A stretch of DNA of 64,000 nt, from assembly GCF_000187245.1 (NCBI RefSeq), contig NC_027860.1, forward strand, positions 310,001 through 374,000. The letters are read 5' to 3'. Under the pieces are notes generated by a model that was given only the letters and a program-made list of their open reading frames with translations, was not told where the DNA came from and did not search any database. Source of the stretch: Ogataea parapolymorpha DL-1 (taxonomy: Eukaryota; Ascomycota; Pichiomycetes; Pichiales; Pichiaceae). Below, in pieces: positions 8,421 to 19,600 of the stretch (position 1 is the stretch's first letter; each line of letters starts with the position of its first letter). A program made the translations under genes and the position numbers.

Positions 8421-10175
8421 ATGGAATTAAAACGCACGCTTGCTGAGCTATTAGACGAAGACCAGATTGTGGACGATGTGGAGGAGTCTGGAGTGCAAGA
8501 GGAGCCTCAGGAGGAAGACGATACTGTGAATCCAGATTTCTGTATTGATTGTAAGCACACAGCAACAGAAATCCAGTGTTTGGACTGCAATGAGCCTTTT
8601 TGTCGAGTGTGTTTCCAGTTCGTCCACCGAGGGGGTACCAGGAAACAGCATAAATTCAAGGAGCTTGTCCCACTGAAGCCAGAACCTATTGCAGAGACGG
8701 AGGCTACTGACAACATTCCCGAAGAAGCTTTGGACGAGGAAAAGAAAGACGAGCAAATCGAAAAGACCATTCTAGCGGGCATTCGTCGGAACGCCCGTTT
8801 CATTCCTCTTCGTCTTTCTTACGAAGAGAGACAGCTATTGAGGTTGCTGGAAGCCACCCTCAGCGTTTCGGAATACACGGACAGAGTGGATATTCTGTCC
8901 TATCGATCAAGAACCAAGCGGATAGTCGAACAGCTGAGAGAGATTTGCTCGATTTTGGCTGGTTTGGTGGTCTCATCCAACATGAAGGTTGGTCAGAAAC
9001 TAATCCAGGATAAGACTTTTTCGGATAATCAGGAGTGGTACAAAACAGTTTTCGAGATTGGAAGACGATACAAGATCATGAACCCAGAGCGGATGAGAGA
9101 CACATTTGGCAAACTTTGTTATGTGGTAATGGACTCCATGCTGCCTGAAGTGCGGGAGCACATGGAGTTTGATCTTTATGCGCCCATAAAGACTGTTTTG
9201 GGTCTAATCGAGTCGAAAAACGACAAGTCTGCTATTAAGATGTTTGACGACCCGCTGATTATTTCTGCCACAGCCGAAATTCGACCCGAAAAAAAGACCA
9301 GGTCTGTAATCAACCGGCAGATCAAGCACAAGGAGTCTGCCATTGAGCGACTTTCGTCCAGATACTCGTCTCCCGACGGCCTCACCAAAGAAGAGGTCCG
9401 TCAAATTCTCTACTCCATCGGAGACTTCAACGCCTACACTAATAAAAATAGACTCCCGGTGTTGAGGATGATCAAGCGGCTAGATGACTTTTTCAAGAGC
9501 TCGGGCACCACAAAGTATTCTCTAGGAATCAGATACGGCCAAGGGGGAGCCAGACTTACTCACAATCATGAGAAACAGTATTTGTACGTGAAACAGGCCC
9601 TAGAGCTGTGGTCTCACGTGATGCGCGATATGATTGAGCTCTGGGCAGCAGCAGATGACGATCTGTTCAATGGCCAGCAGTACCAACTCACCAATACAGG
9701 ACAAGGACTCAACAGGGTCAAGGCTTGCCCTGTGTTGTACAAAAAAATGTACAACCTGCTTTACGAGGTGCAACGGTTGTTTGACTACTGGGTTGGCACT
9801 CCTGTGATCCATCTTGGTGACGACGCTGTTCCAAACGCGCTGTTCTTCTTGGACAAGTACATCCAGATCCCCTCGATTTTGATCCCTATCGACCGGTGTA
9901 TCCAGGAAATTGACGTTTTGGCCCAGGACCCGCATCTAGAACAGTATTTCTGCTCGCAGTTTGAGACCGTGGAAGATCTGAAAAAAACGATTTTGTGCGA
10001 CTATTTCAAACATGGGTTCGACGGGTCTGGAGCAGACAATTTCTACTTTGCTGGCTCCTGCGTCGACGCTGTGTCGACCTCGAGCTGCGAGTTCTGCAAC
10101 AACATCTGGAAAAAAGACTATTATAAAGTGTTCCTGCTCACAGGTTTCACCAACTTCAACGGTGAGGGCTATTAG
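8421..10175 (+). CDS. DUF2009/UPF0652 protein with N-terminal B-box zinc finger
   Basis: A 584-residue protein. Residues about 40-80 hold a B-box-like zinc finger (CIDC, CLDC, CRVC, then H-x-F), and the rest matches the conserved eukaryotic UPF0652/DUF2009 family, especially the C-terminal HGFDGSGADNFYFAGSC block and the CEFCNNIWKKDYYKVFLLTGF segment. The family is found in plants, S. pombe and many fungi but has no established biochemical role that I know of. I chose the ATG at 8421; the frame extends 8 codons upstream but only to a GTG. The next gene starts 27 bp after the stop codon on the same strand, which leaves almost no room for a separate promoter. Confidence 0.85.
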   Translation: MELKRTLAELLDEDQIVDDVEESGVQEEPQEEDDTVNPDFCIDCKHTATEIQCLDCNEPFCRVCFQFVHRGGTRKQHKFKELVPLKPEPIAETEATDNIPEEALDEEKKDEQIEKTILAGIRRNARFIPLRLSYEERQLLRLLEATLSVSEYTDRVDILSYRSRTKRIVEQLREICSILAGLVVSSNMKVGQKLIQDKTFSDNQEWYKTVFEIGRRYKIMNPERMRDTFGKLCYVVMDSMLPEVREHMEFDLYAPIKTVLGLIESKNDKSAIKMFDDPLIISATAEIRPEKKTRSVINRQIKHKESAIERLSSRYSSPDGLTKEEVRQILYSIGDFNAYTNKNRLPVLRMIKRLDDFFKSSGTTKYSLGIRYGQGGARLTHNHEKQYLYVKQALELWSHVMRDMIELWAAADDDLFNGQQYQLTNTGQGLNRVKACPVLYKKMYNLLYEVQRLFDYWVGTPVIHLGDDAVPNALFFLDKYIQIPSILIPIDRCIQEIDVLAQDPHLEQYFCSQFETVEDLKKTILCDYFKHGFDGSGADNFYFAGSCVDAVSTSSCEFCNNIWKKDYYKVFLLTGFTNFNGEGY

Positions 10176-10202
10176 CTAAGATATTATGTACAAATATTTC
10201 TT

Positions 10203-11492
10203 ATGCTTTTTATCAGATTCAAATCCACGGTTCCTAAATATGGCTGGAAAGATTCCCTAAAACTCTGGTACAATCACGTCAGCAATCCGCACGCAGACAG
10301 GGCAGCGCACGACAAGCTGTTCAGCATGGCGTTGCCCTACTACAACCGCGAAATGGAGGGAATTCGAGCCTCTACGTTGTCTACCCCGCTGAGCGGGAAA
10401 ATGGCCATTTCCGAGGTGTGCGTTCAGAACGCAGACTCCAAAAACCATGTGGTTATGTTGCACGGTTATGCCGCGTCGTCCGGATGGTGGTTCAAAAATA
10501 TTGACTCTCTCGCAAAGGCAGGGAACAAAATCGTGCATGCATTGGATCTTCCTGGGTTTGGACTTTCCAGCAGGCAAGGCCCGTCTTTGCCTGATAACAA
10601 AACCAGGCTTCAGATCATCTTTGACGAATCAAAAGTCCAGCATATGAAGCATTTGCATAGATCGTTGTATGTTCCTGAAAGTTTTACTCTGAAAGAAAGA
10701 AACCTAAAAAAGTATCTGAAAAACCAGCATTCTGTGGTCGAACATGTGGTGAATTTTTACGTGGATGCAATAGAAGAATGGAGACGCAATAATAACATAA
10801 GCCAGTTTGACCTGGTGGCTCATTCTCTGGGTGGCTATCTTGGAGTTGCCTACTGCATCAAGTATCCGACGGCCGTGCGAAGGCTGGTTTTAGCTAGCCC
10901 TGGAGGCGTGGAGAGATCACCTTTTGCCATAACTAACCCGGCCTACAAGAATATCGCCGGCGATATCACGATGGCCTGCTCGTACTCGCCGACCGATTAC
11001 TCCTTTCTCGGTCGATATCCCGCCATAAAGCCGGGATTCCAGGCCCTGTGGTATATGAGAATGCCAACGTTTTTGCCGGTGAGGCTGCTGGGTCCTGTGG
11101 CTGTGCGGCTTTTAATGAGTCGGAACATTGAAAAATTTACCAGATCAAAAGATTTCTCCGACGCGGCAGAGCTGGACGCGTTCGCTAGGTACGTCTATCA
11201 CACAAATGTGGCGGCTTCGGTGTCAGAGACAGCCATTATGCGCATTTTCGACTCTAGCACCATGGCCAAAATACCCATATTGGACAAGTTGGAAAATCTG
11301 AAAACAAAAAGCTTGTGGATCTACGGCCAGCACGATTTTATGTTTTCGGACGCTGGTCGTGCTGCTGTCAATTTTTTGAATAAGATGCAGGGGACGTCGG
11401 CCGAATTCAAAATTGTTAATGGTGGAGGACACAATATGTATCTTGATAACCCTGCTGAATTCAATAGGCTGGTGGTGGATTTCCTAAAGTGA
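10203..11492 (+). CDS. Alpha/beta hydrolase of the CLD1/ECM18/ICT1 (ABHD4/5) group
   Basis: A 429-residue alpha/beta hydrolase. The oxyanion strand VVMLHGYAASSGWW, the nucleophile elbow AHSLGG (Ser208) and the acyltransferase-like HNMYLD motif (His410 to Asp415) identify the CGI-58/ABHD5 subfamily. In yeast this group contains Cld1, the mitochondrial cardiolipin-specific phospholipase, and Ict1/Ecm18. The basic, hydroxylated N-terminus (MLFIRFKSTVPKYGWK) fits a mitochondrial presequence, favouring a Cld1-like role in deacylating cardiolipin before remodelling; this assignment within the subfamily is an inference. The cardiolipin synthase CRD1 is also in this window but far away (36268). It lies 27 bp downstream of the DUF2009 gene. 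Confidence 0.78.
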   Translation: MLFIRFKSTVPKYGWKDSLKLWYNHVSNPHADRAAHDKLFSMALPYYNREMEGIRASTLSTPLSGKMAISEVCVQNADSKNHVVMLHGYAASSGWWFKNIDSLAKAGNKIVHALDLPGFGLSSRQGPSLPDNKTRLQIIFDESKVQHMKHLHRSLYVPESFTLKERNLKKYLKNQHSVVEHVVNFYVDAIEEWRRNNNISQFDLVAHSLGGYLGVAYCIKYPTAVRRLVLASPGGVERSPFAITNPAYKNIAGDITMACSYSPTDYSFLGRYPAIKPGFQALWYMRMPTFLPVRLLGPVAVRLLMSRNIEKFTRSKDFSDAAELDAFARYVYHTNVAASVSETAIMRIFDSSTMAKIPILDKLENLKTKSLWIYGQHDFMFSDAGRAAVNFLNKMQGTSAEFKIVNGGGHNMYLDNPAEFNRLVVDFLK

Positions 11493-11828
11493 CTGCAAGC
11501 TGTGCGTCGGCACAAAGAGGAGCACAAAAAGCTAAGAATTTCATCCGATGCCATTATTACCCGGCAAGCCTCGTGGCCCCCCGAAATTTAGTCGCGCACT
11601 ATCATGCGGCTGCCTGACGCGTCCGTGCGGCGATTCAAACGTAACTATAATCTATTCTGTGTTGTTTCTTTTTTAAAAATTGGCTTACGTGTTTTCTGTT
11701 CGTTTTGGTGGTTCTACCACTTTATTTGTGGTGTAAATAAGTCGCCATATAAATAACGTTCACGTTCCCCCTAAAAAATTGAAGACGTGTCGATTTTTTT
11801 TTTAGAATACACTCGTTGATAGAATAAA
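11493..11828 (+). promoter_or_regulatory. PSA1: PSA1 promoter
   Basis: A 336-bp spacer upstream of PSA1. It contains TTACCCG (11557-11563, Reb1-type core), a perfect GACGCGTC palindrome (11616-11623) that includes the ACGCGT core of the MluI cell-cycle box, a CATATAAATA segment near 11746, and a long T-tract just before the ATG. A G1-linked control would suit a gene supplying GDP-mannose for bud wall growth, but a single box is weak evidence. Confidence 0.4.
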
Positions 11829-12923
11829 ATGAAAGGATTAATCTTGGTTGGTGGTTACGGTACTCGTTTGAGACCCCTGACGCTGTCTCTGCCAAAACCT
11901 TTGGTCGAGTTTGGTAACAGACCTATGATTTTGCACCAGATCGAGGCCCTGGCCAACGCTGGCTGTACCGACATTGTGCTGGCGGTCAACTACAAGCCAG
12001 AAGTCATGGTTGGTGCCCTCAAACAATACGAGAAGGAGTACGGCGTTAGCATCACCTTCTCCGTTGAGGAGGAGCCTTTGGGAACTGCTGGTCCTTTGAA
12101 GCTCGCTGAGAAGATCTTGAAGAAGGACAACACTCCTATCTTCGTTCTCAACTCCGATGTCATCTGTGAGTACCCACTGAGGGACTTGCTCGAATTCCAC
12201 ACCGCCCACGGTGGTGAGGCCACTATTGTCGCCACCAAGGTGGATGAACCATCTAAATACGGTGTTATTGTCCACGACAGAGACGTTCCAAACCTCATCG
12301 AGAGATTTGTCGAGAAGCCTGTCGAATTCGTTGGTAACAGAATCAACGCTGGTATCTACGTTTTGAACCCATCCGTCATCGATCTGATCGAGATGAGGCC
12401 AACTTCTATCGAGCACGAGACCTTCCCAATTTTGGTCGAGCAAAAGAAGCTGTACTCTTTTGATCTTCCAGGCTACTGGATGGACGTTGGCCAACCAAAG
12501 GACTTCCTCTCCGGCATGTGCCTTTACCTGTCCGCTTTAACCAAGAAGAACTCCAAACTGCTTACGTCGACGTCTGAGGAGTATGTTAACGGCGGTAACG
12601 TTCTGATCGACCCATCTGCCAAGATCGGAAAGGGATGTAAGATCGGTCCTAACGTTGTCATTGGCCCTAACTGTATCATTGGTGACGGTGTCAGAATCCA
12701 AAGATCTACTATTCTGAAAAACTCTCAAATCAAGGACCACGCTTGGGTCAAATCTACCATTGTGGGCTGGAACTCTACTGTTGGTAAATGGGCCAGACTC
12801 GAGGGTGTCACCGTTCTTGGAGAGGACGTCACCGTCAAGGACGAGGTCTATGTCAACGGTGGTAAGGTTTTGCCACACAAATCTATCAAGGACAATGTCG
12901 AGACTCCCCAAATTATTATGTGA
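11829..12923 (+). CDS. PSA1: Mannose-1-phosphate guanylyltransferase (GDP-mannose pyrophosphorylase)
   Basis: Converts mannose-1-phosphate and GTP to GDP-mannose, the donor for N- and O-mannosylation, GPI anchors and wall mannan; cytosolic and essential in S. cerevisiae. The 364-residue protein has the nucleotidyltransferase signature [11 protein letters not shown] at residues 8-18, the Asp in LNSDV, the sugar-binding [18 protein letters not shown] block, and C-terminal hexapeptide repeats ([17 protein letters not shown]) forming a left-handed beta helix. Length is near the yeast norm of 361. Codon use is highly biased, as for abundant enzymes. The conserved leucines coded by CTG at residues 17, 19 and 21 show that CTG is leucine here. 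The Ktr-type mannosyltransferase at 22136 depends on its product. Confidence 0.97.
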   Translation: MKGLILVGGYGTRLRPLTLSLPKPLVEFGNRPMILHQIEALANAGCTDIVLAVNYKPEVMVGALKQYEKEYGVSITFSVEEEPLGTAGPLKLAEKILKKDNTPIFVLNSDVICEYPLRDLLEFHTAHGGEATIVATKVDEPSKYGVIVHDRDVPNLIERFVEKPVEFVGNRINAGIYVLNPSVIDLIEMRPTSIEHETFPILVEQKKLYSFDLPGYWMDVGQPKDFLSGMCLYLSALTKKNSKLLTSTSEEYVNGGNVLIDPSAKIGKGCKIGPNVVIGPNCIIGDGVRIQRSTILKNSQIKDHAWVKSTIVGWNSTVGKWARLEGVTVLGEDVTVKDEVYVNGGKVLPHKSIKDNVETPQIIM

Positions 12924-13061
12924 GTGCCTTTTCTCTATGTACGTTTGTGCCATTATCGTGACCATAATAAATAATAAAATAATATATAATACGGGTATTA
13001 TACAGGTATTTAATATTTTTGGCTTTTTTTTTTTATTTTTTTGGTGCAGAATAATTAGTTA

Positions 13062-16000
13062 ATGTCTACATTGGAACAACTGGAGCTTGAGGAGTTCGGT
13101 TTCCAATTGAGACCAGCGGTTCAGCTGTTTGATTCGGCTGAAGTGCAAGATTTGGACGCACACCACTATAACTGTCTGGCAATCTCAAATAAACACAATT
13201 TACTATTTGCCTACCTCAACAATAAACTCAAGCTTATCAATACTCAGGAGCTCGACAAGCTTCTTTCTACCGATCCAGACACTGATCAATATACTGTTGG
13301 ATGTTTGCAGGAGTTTGAGCAAGCTGGTTGCCTTCAAATAGTAATATCCGCGGACGAGTCACAGCTGATCATCGTGAAACAAAACATCATAGAACAGGCT
13401 AACATTGACAGTTTGAAACAGGGCACATGGGCTACAGAGAAGCTCACTTCAGTGGACTCTGAGGTAGTTCACCTTGCTCCTGGCGCACCAGGCATTTTTG
13501 CTTATCTGTTGGCTAATGGCCAACTGATGCTGTTTGATGGAACTGGAACTAAGACTCTTCGTCAAGAGTGTAGTTGTTTCAGCTGGACAGACGGTAATAC
13601 CCTATTAATTGGCGTGGAATCTCATCTTGAGTTGCTCAGAATAGATTCTGGGAGCTCAGAGACCATCTCCCTCGATGAAGATCGCAAGCCCATCTTTGTG
13701 ACGGCCTTAGAACCAGACAGTTGGCTGGTGGTTCTTGGTGGCGAGACAGAAGATGACGACACAAAATCATACGTTGTTACCAGAAATGGTGCCACGTTTG
13801 AGAAGAGCGAAGCGTACGACATTTGCATGCCTTTTGGTGTAATTCCACGAAAACTGAGTTTCTACGCTCTCCATTTGCACAATTGGAGCTCCACCTACCC
13901 GCACCTGGCATTCCTCACTAGCTCTAAATCTACAGAGTTCAACACGTTAACAAAGACACAGCAAATATTGCAACTGAACGATTCTGATAGAGCGCAAATG
14001 CCTTTGGACCCGGACTCAGGAGATGATGATACGCCTCTTGGCCTGGTGCTTGATCTAACAGGGAAACTGGAAGTTTTGGAACCTTGTCAACAGGTTGAAA
14101 AATGTGGTCCTCTGCCTAAGATGATTGCCCTTACCAATAGAGGACAATTGTTGGTTTGGAACATTTGGCTGTCTACTGATATCAATGCTGGTAAGGTTGA
14201 CCTTGAGGCTGCTAGGAAAGCGGCTTTGGCTGAAACAGGAAAGACTGAGGTCATACCGTCTATGAAAGGTAAGCAAGCGGTGCCAGAGCAAACGCTACCT
14301 AAGGACTCTGGTTCTTCTTTCTCCCAGAATAAAACTAGTTTGTTTGGACAGTCCGAAAAGCCAGCCATACAAAATCCATTTGGATCTTCCGCAGCCACAT
14401 CGTCTCCATTTGGAAAGTCGGGTTTTTCAGCAGCTTCAGGAAGCTCTGCATTTGGAAAATCAGGATTTGGTCAATCTGCTTTTGGTTCTGCAGCTTCCGG
14501 ATCTTCCAACTCCTCTGGGTTTGGACAGTCAGGTTTTGGATCCTCTGGATTTTCTTTTGGGCAATCCAACTCTGCGGTGAATCCCTCTTCACAAAATAGC
14601 ACGGCCGCCGCAAAAGGTTTTGGAGCCTTTTCATCCTTCAGCTCAGGAACGAATGCTTTTGCTTCCAAATCATCGTCACCTTTCAATCTTCAACCTAAAG
14701 AGGATATATTCGCAAATGCCGACAAAAAAGATAATTCACCGTTTGGAGGGGCCAAAAATGCATCTGGGAATTCTGGCTCCAGTTTATTCGGACAAAGCAG
14801 TTCAGCGTTCAAATTTGGGTCCGTTAATCAAGCCTCTAAAGACAGTCCGTTTGCGCAATTAAGCTCAAAGCCAGCTGGCCAAGAGGAGAAGAAGGATAGC
14901 CAGTTAAGCTCAGGATCAAGTCCTTTTGGATCAGAATTCAAGACCTCTCTCGGCTTGGACAATCTAAAACTTGACACCAAGTTACAATCTCCAAGTCCAT
15001 TTGCAAGCTTGTCGAAAAATACCGAGAGTCCATTCTCATCACTGAATAAAAAGTCAGAAAATCCATTTGCAACTTTGGGAAACAAGGAGAGCGCACCTTT
15101 CCTGAACTCGAAGACTCCTGCGTTCAATTTCTCACAATCAAAGCCGGAAGTGGACGAAGATGCTGAAAAGATTATTGGAGATTCGGAAGACGAGAGCGAG
15201 GAAATCGTCGAGAGCGAAGAGAATACTGAAGAATCTGGGGAAGATGATGTGCTCGAGGAGAACGAGGGTGAGGATGAAGAGAAGGCTCCAGAAATTCCTT
15301 CTTTGGAAGATTCTGACATTAGTGAGCGCTCAGCCGAGTTGGATGGAAGCTTCGAGGAGATTGAAAGGCCGGAGAGCTTGGACGCTTCAGCCCAGAAAAC
15401 TGAGGAATCACAAGAGGCAGCTGAGGATGAGTATGACATTAAAAAAGACAGTGAAGGACAACCTGTGGCCCCTTCTGCAGCGAGCCAAGCCTCTCAATCA
15501 CAGACAGAGGAAAAGAACGCTGAGCAGTCGCAGGAAGTCGCCATACTGCCCGAGACCAAGCACTCAGATGACACCGCTGAGACGGAACAGGACTCGACTG
15601 TGGAAACGCCACAGAGCGACTCCAACGCCGACCAGTCAGTATCTGAAAGTGCTTCTGAGCTCTCAGCCATGCCTTCTGCTGTGGCACAGAGCGGACCAGA
15701 AGCAGAGAAGGCAAAACAGGAGCCCGCTGCAGAGTTTATGCCCACACCCAAATCGCCTCTTGTTGAGAAGTCCGTGTCCACAACCGAATCTAAGGTGGTG
15801 GAGAAAAATGTTGATTTTGGAGAAATTGACGAAGATTCAGGACCAAAAGCGGTTCCTCAGCTGGTCTCGCTGGGGTCCGTGGCTATTCCACAGCTGAGTT
15901 CCAACGAAGTGCTACGTGAAATGGAAAAGATCGTATACCACACCGACGCAGAGTTTAGCATTTTGGATGAAAACATACGGCTATTCAAAGAGTTTATGGA

Positions 16001-16649
16001 TGACCACACATCCGGAAAATCCCCACGCAATTTCAAAGACCACAGTCTGTTTCCTGCGTCCTGGAGACTGTCTGAGGTAGGAAAGCTTTCCGAAGTCATT
16101 GACCAAAACTCAGTAGACTATGCTAAGCTGAAAGCTGATTTGGGTGCTACATTCGACAGTACAAGCTCTTTACTCTTGAAGCTGAACGCTATGACGAAAC
16201 AAAGTGATAAGATTTATAGCGTGCTGAAACAGTTGGAGCGCGACCGGAAAAACCCTCGTTTGGAGAAGAACCTGTCTCCTGCCGCGTCCCAACAGCTGGA
16301 TGCTATTCGCAAGGGATACGAGAGGCTCCGCGATATGGAGAACAATTTGCATGCACGGTTATTTGTCTTGAATGGAAGGCTATTCCCTGAGCGCGTTCTT
16401 GACTCGCCAACCAATTTTGAGGTGATCATTTCTGGTCTAGATGCCAAACTGAGAACATATTACGACGAATTGAAGTATTTACAGGAGAAGATCAACGAGT
16501 ACAAGGCCAAAGACAAGCCTGTCACGAAGCTACAGCAGCAGTTCGACAAGCTGAGTGTGGCATCGTTTGTTTCGCAGACTACTGCCAAAGAACAGCTGAG
16601 CACGTATTTGCAGGGCCGCAAATCTGTGACTCACACGGTGGAGCTTTGA
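13062..16649 (+). CDS. NUP159: FG nucleoporin of the cytoplasmic face
   Basis: Nup159 docks the DEAD-box helicase Dbp5 at the cytoplasmic side of the nuclear pore for mRNA export. The 1195-residue protein has an N-terminal beta-propeller-like region (1-400), an FG domain at about 425-690 rich in SGFG, PFG and SPFA repeats, a strongly acidic Glu/Asp/Ser segment (about 695-900), and a helical, coiled-coil C-terminus (about 920-1195) that in the family binds Nup82. Length is shorter than S. cerevisiae Nup159 (1460). I do not see a clear array of dynein light chain binding motifs as in S. cerevisiae. IML1 begins only 43 bp after the stop on the same strand. Confidence 0.88.
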   Translation: MSTLEQLELEEFGFQLRPAVQLFDSAEVQDLDAHHYNCLAISNKHNLLFAYLNNKLKLINTQELDKLLSTDPDTDQYTVGCLQEFEQAGCLQIVISADESQLIIVKQNIIEQANIDSLKQGTWATEKLTSVDSEVVHLAPGAPGIFAYLLANGQLMLFDGTGTKTLRQECSCFSWTDGNTLLIGVESHLELLRIDSGSSETISLDEDRKPIFVTALEPDSWLVVLGGETEDDDTKSYVVTRNGATFEKSEAYDICMPFGVIPRKLSFYALHLHNWSSTYPHLAFLTSSKSTEFNTLTKTQQILQLNDSDRAQMPLDPDSGDDDTPLGLVLDLTGKLEVLEPCQQVEKCGPLPKMIALTNRGQLLVWNIWLSTDINAGKVDLEAARKAALAETGKTEVIPSMKGKQAVPEQTLPKDSGSSFSQNKTSLFGQSEKPAIQNPFGSSAATSSPFGKSGFSAASGSSAFGKSGFGQSAFGSAASGSSNSSGFGQSGFGSSGFSFGQSNSAVNPSSQNSTAAAKGFGAFSSFSSGTNAFASKSSSPFNLQPKEDIFANADKKDNSPFGGAKNASGNSGSSLFGQSSSAFKFGSVNQASKDSPFAQLSSKPAGQEEKKDSQLSSGSSPFGSEFKTSLGLDNLKLDTKLQSPSPFASLSKNTESPFSSLNKKSENPFATLGNKESAPFLNSKTPAFNFSQSKPEVDEDAEKIIGDSEDESEEIVESEENTEESGEDDVLEENEGEDEEKAPEIPSLEDSDISERSAELDGSFEEIERPESLDASAQKTEESQEAAEDEYDIKKDSEGQPVAPSAASQASQSQTEEKNAEQSQEVAILPETKHSDDTAETEQDSTVETPQSDSNADQSVSESASELSAMPSAVAQSGPEAEKAKQEPAAEFMPTPKSPLVEKSVSTTESKVVEKNVDFGEIDEDSGPKAVPQLVSLGSVAIPQLSSNEVLREMEKIVYHTDAEFSILDENIRLFKEFMDDHTSGKSPRNFKDHSLFPASWRLSEVGKLSEVIDQNSVDYAKLKADLGATFDSTSSLLLKLNAMTKQSDKIYSVLKQLERDRKNPRLEKNLSPAASQQLDAIRKGYERLRDMENNLHARLFVLNGRLFPERVLDSPTNFEVIISGLDAKLRTYYDELKYLQEKINEYKAKDKPVTKLQQQFDKLSVASFVSQTTAKEQLSTYLQGRKSVTHTVEL

Positions 16650-16692
16650 AATAATTAGGAAAATAAATTTATTAGTAAAATTACTCCTATTC

Positions 16693-19600
16693 ATGCAGCG
16701 ACAGCGGATCAATTTTGACCTCAATCGCGCGAGGAACCGGATGAGCCAGCGCACAAACGAGGCCAGCCTGGTGGTGGGGAAGTCAAGGAGTCTACATGAG
16801 ATCCGCAGCTCCTCCAGCAGCAGTCTTTTGAACGTACGAACACCAGACCAGTGGAATGCAGACTCGGCCTCCACTATACGTGATTCAGAGCTCTCGGCCG
16901 CGGTGCCCGAAACGCCGACTCCGCTGTTTACAGAGCCGGTCCAATTGAGTGTGCGGTTCCATGAGAGCCGAACGTCTGCCGAGGACGTTTTGCTAGACCC
17001 GAATGTGATACCGGGAATCAAGGAGGGCGCCGTGTGCGAATTAGAGTGTTTAGAAGGCTCCGCTCGCAAATTCTATTTTACCTACAAGCCGTCTGAGGTT
17101 TCGCTGGGAGGATTGGGCAACAACAACTACATCTCGCTGCAGTCAGGGCCTTTGCAACAGCTGCTCGACCTGAAGCTCCGGAGTCAGGTCTTGGTACGCA
17201 TCAAGGCTCCTGAGTTAGTGGAGGCAGATGTAATTGAGGTGTATGTCAAGGACATGCATCTGTCGCGTGGAGATATGTGGAATTTGTCGTCCATCCTGAC
17301 TGAAAAGTGTCTTTATCGATCCCAGAGACTTTCTTTTCTGCAAGGCTCAATCCGGGCTACCGTGGGCAAGATTTACAGAAATGGCCGCAAAGTGTTTTCC
17401 GGGTATGTTGGCCCAAGCACCAAGATAGTTTTCCGGTCGGAGTCGGCACGGTTGATTGTCTTTATACAGATATCCTCTGAGATGTGGCATTTTGAAGAGA
17501 GCGGGCAGCAGATGTTCCACAAGCTGGTCAATTCTCTGCTGCCGCGAATATTCCAGCGCTGGAAAGACTTGGGCACCCATCACTTGATCACCATCGTTTT
17601 GTTCAGCAGTGTCGACCTGAATACAGAGACCAATCGTTATCGTGCCGGGGAGCAGCCAAGCAACCGGAAAGATTACTACCGTGTGGTTGTGGACCAGGTG
17701 AGTATTCTGCTCTGGAATGAGATCATGGCTGCTCTTCGCCGAGAGTTTGCCAACTTCTCCAAGGATATCCGCTTGCGTAAGAATCCCCGTCGCACACACC
17801 TTCATCCCGAAGAGTATATCATCGAGGGCTCGTTCCTGCCCTCTGTGAAAGGTAATCTTCTTGAAGCCATTAATTTGGGAATGAGTTTGGTGAGTGACGA
17901 TTTTAGAGACCCTGATCTGCGGCACACCACCAACCATTTCCTGGTTATTTCTCCGGGAACCGGCATCTTCGACACCGAATACGACATTCTTGTGCAAACG
18001 AGCAAACTGATGACGACGATCGACGCGACAATCGATGTCATCTGTCTCTCGCAGCCGCCACTCCATGTTGTTCCGCTGGTGAGGTATCTGGACAGTCAAA
18101 AGAAGCTGAAACATTGCATACCCAGCTGGATGGACATTTCTTTCTGGAGCGATGCCACACAAGCGGTGCACCAATGGCTCCCACGGTGCAAGATTTATGA
18201 GCTCCAGATGATGGGAGTTATGGAAAACGATCTCAGTGCAATCAACGTTAGAGAGCTGGTATTCTCTGGTGCCACTTCTGTGCAGGAGGCGATGGATGAG
18301 TATGATGGGGAGCTTTTCGGGACCAAAACGAACACCTCTCTGCCAAAAAAAACCGTTGCCCGTATGAGACAGCCGGTCAGGGCCGTGAGTGCTGGCGCGC
18401 GAAGCGGGCTGGAGCCTCCAGACCTCAACACTTTTAAGGCATCGTCACCCACGACGTCGACCGTGGTCGGTGTGACGACGACCTCAAAGTCCAACGTGAG
18501 CGCATTTTCGTCACTGCTTTCCATCACCAAGACAGAACCTAAAAAGACGTCGCCAAAGGCCTTTGAGTTTGTCAAGCGCATTATCTCGTCACCCGGCGTG
18601 AAGTCGATTCCCCTAAAGAACGACGACGATGTGCCGAAGCTCGACACGATCTCTGTCACCGAGCATGGTCCACGGATGAGCAAAATGAGCTCTGATCCGT
18701 CTCTAAGAAAAGCTCCGGCTCGTGCCCGCAGCACGACCGAAGAGCGCGATAAGTCGCGCCACGAACGCCAGGAAAAAAATTCGCTTCTCAACAGTTACTG
18801 GACCCAGGTCGAGAACCCTTCGAATGCGGAAACTAGTGAGCTATTGGGCATGGTGTCGTACGGACGGTGGCAGTTTGTTTTCCCGCAGAACGTGAAGCGG
18901 AAAAGCATCAAATGGAAATCCATTTCCACGCCGGCGTCGCTCCCGCTGATGACTCCTGTGTTCCCGAGTGTTTCTGACTTCAACCAGAACTTCACCTTCA
19001 GAATATACGACGTGTTTTTGAGCCAGGCAGATGTTAACGAGGGACGCAACAGCGAGACGCTGATGCGAAAAATGATCTCGCTGCGACTCACACTGGGTTT
19101 CCAGATCTGCGTGGCAGAAAACGTGGCCAAAGTCGAAAACCAGCGCAAGCCCAACGGAGACTCCAAGCTGTTGGTTCGGTATCTCACCAAGAAAAATTAT
19201 CTTGGCTCTCGGTTGTACCTAAGTCTGTCCAATGAAATACACCGCATCAGCTGCGATTTCGACGGACTGGTTAACGTCCAGGTATACAAGCGGATGAGCC
19301 GGCCGGACGACGTGCTCACGAGGTCGTCGCGATCGGACTACATGCCCCACGTTCGCACGCGGTACTCCCAGGAGTACAAATCTATGGTGATACATGCGTT
19401 GCAAGGAGAGCCGAGAAATTACAACTGGAACCAGCTGGACCAGCTGCTCGCAGGGTACGAGGAGACCGTGGAGCCTGCGCAACGGCGTAGCCACCGCATC
19501 AAGTTTGTCATTCTACCCACGGAGATTCCGTCCAACGCGTTCAACTTGGCCTCAGAAAAGCTCACTCCAGAGGAGATCCGGCTCGAAGGTATACGCTCCT

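Noticed and set aside
17347..18174. A 275-codon frame antisense to IML1
   Set aside because: It overlaps the conserved Iml1 domain on the sense strand and matches no family I know.
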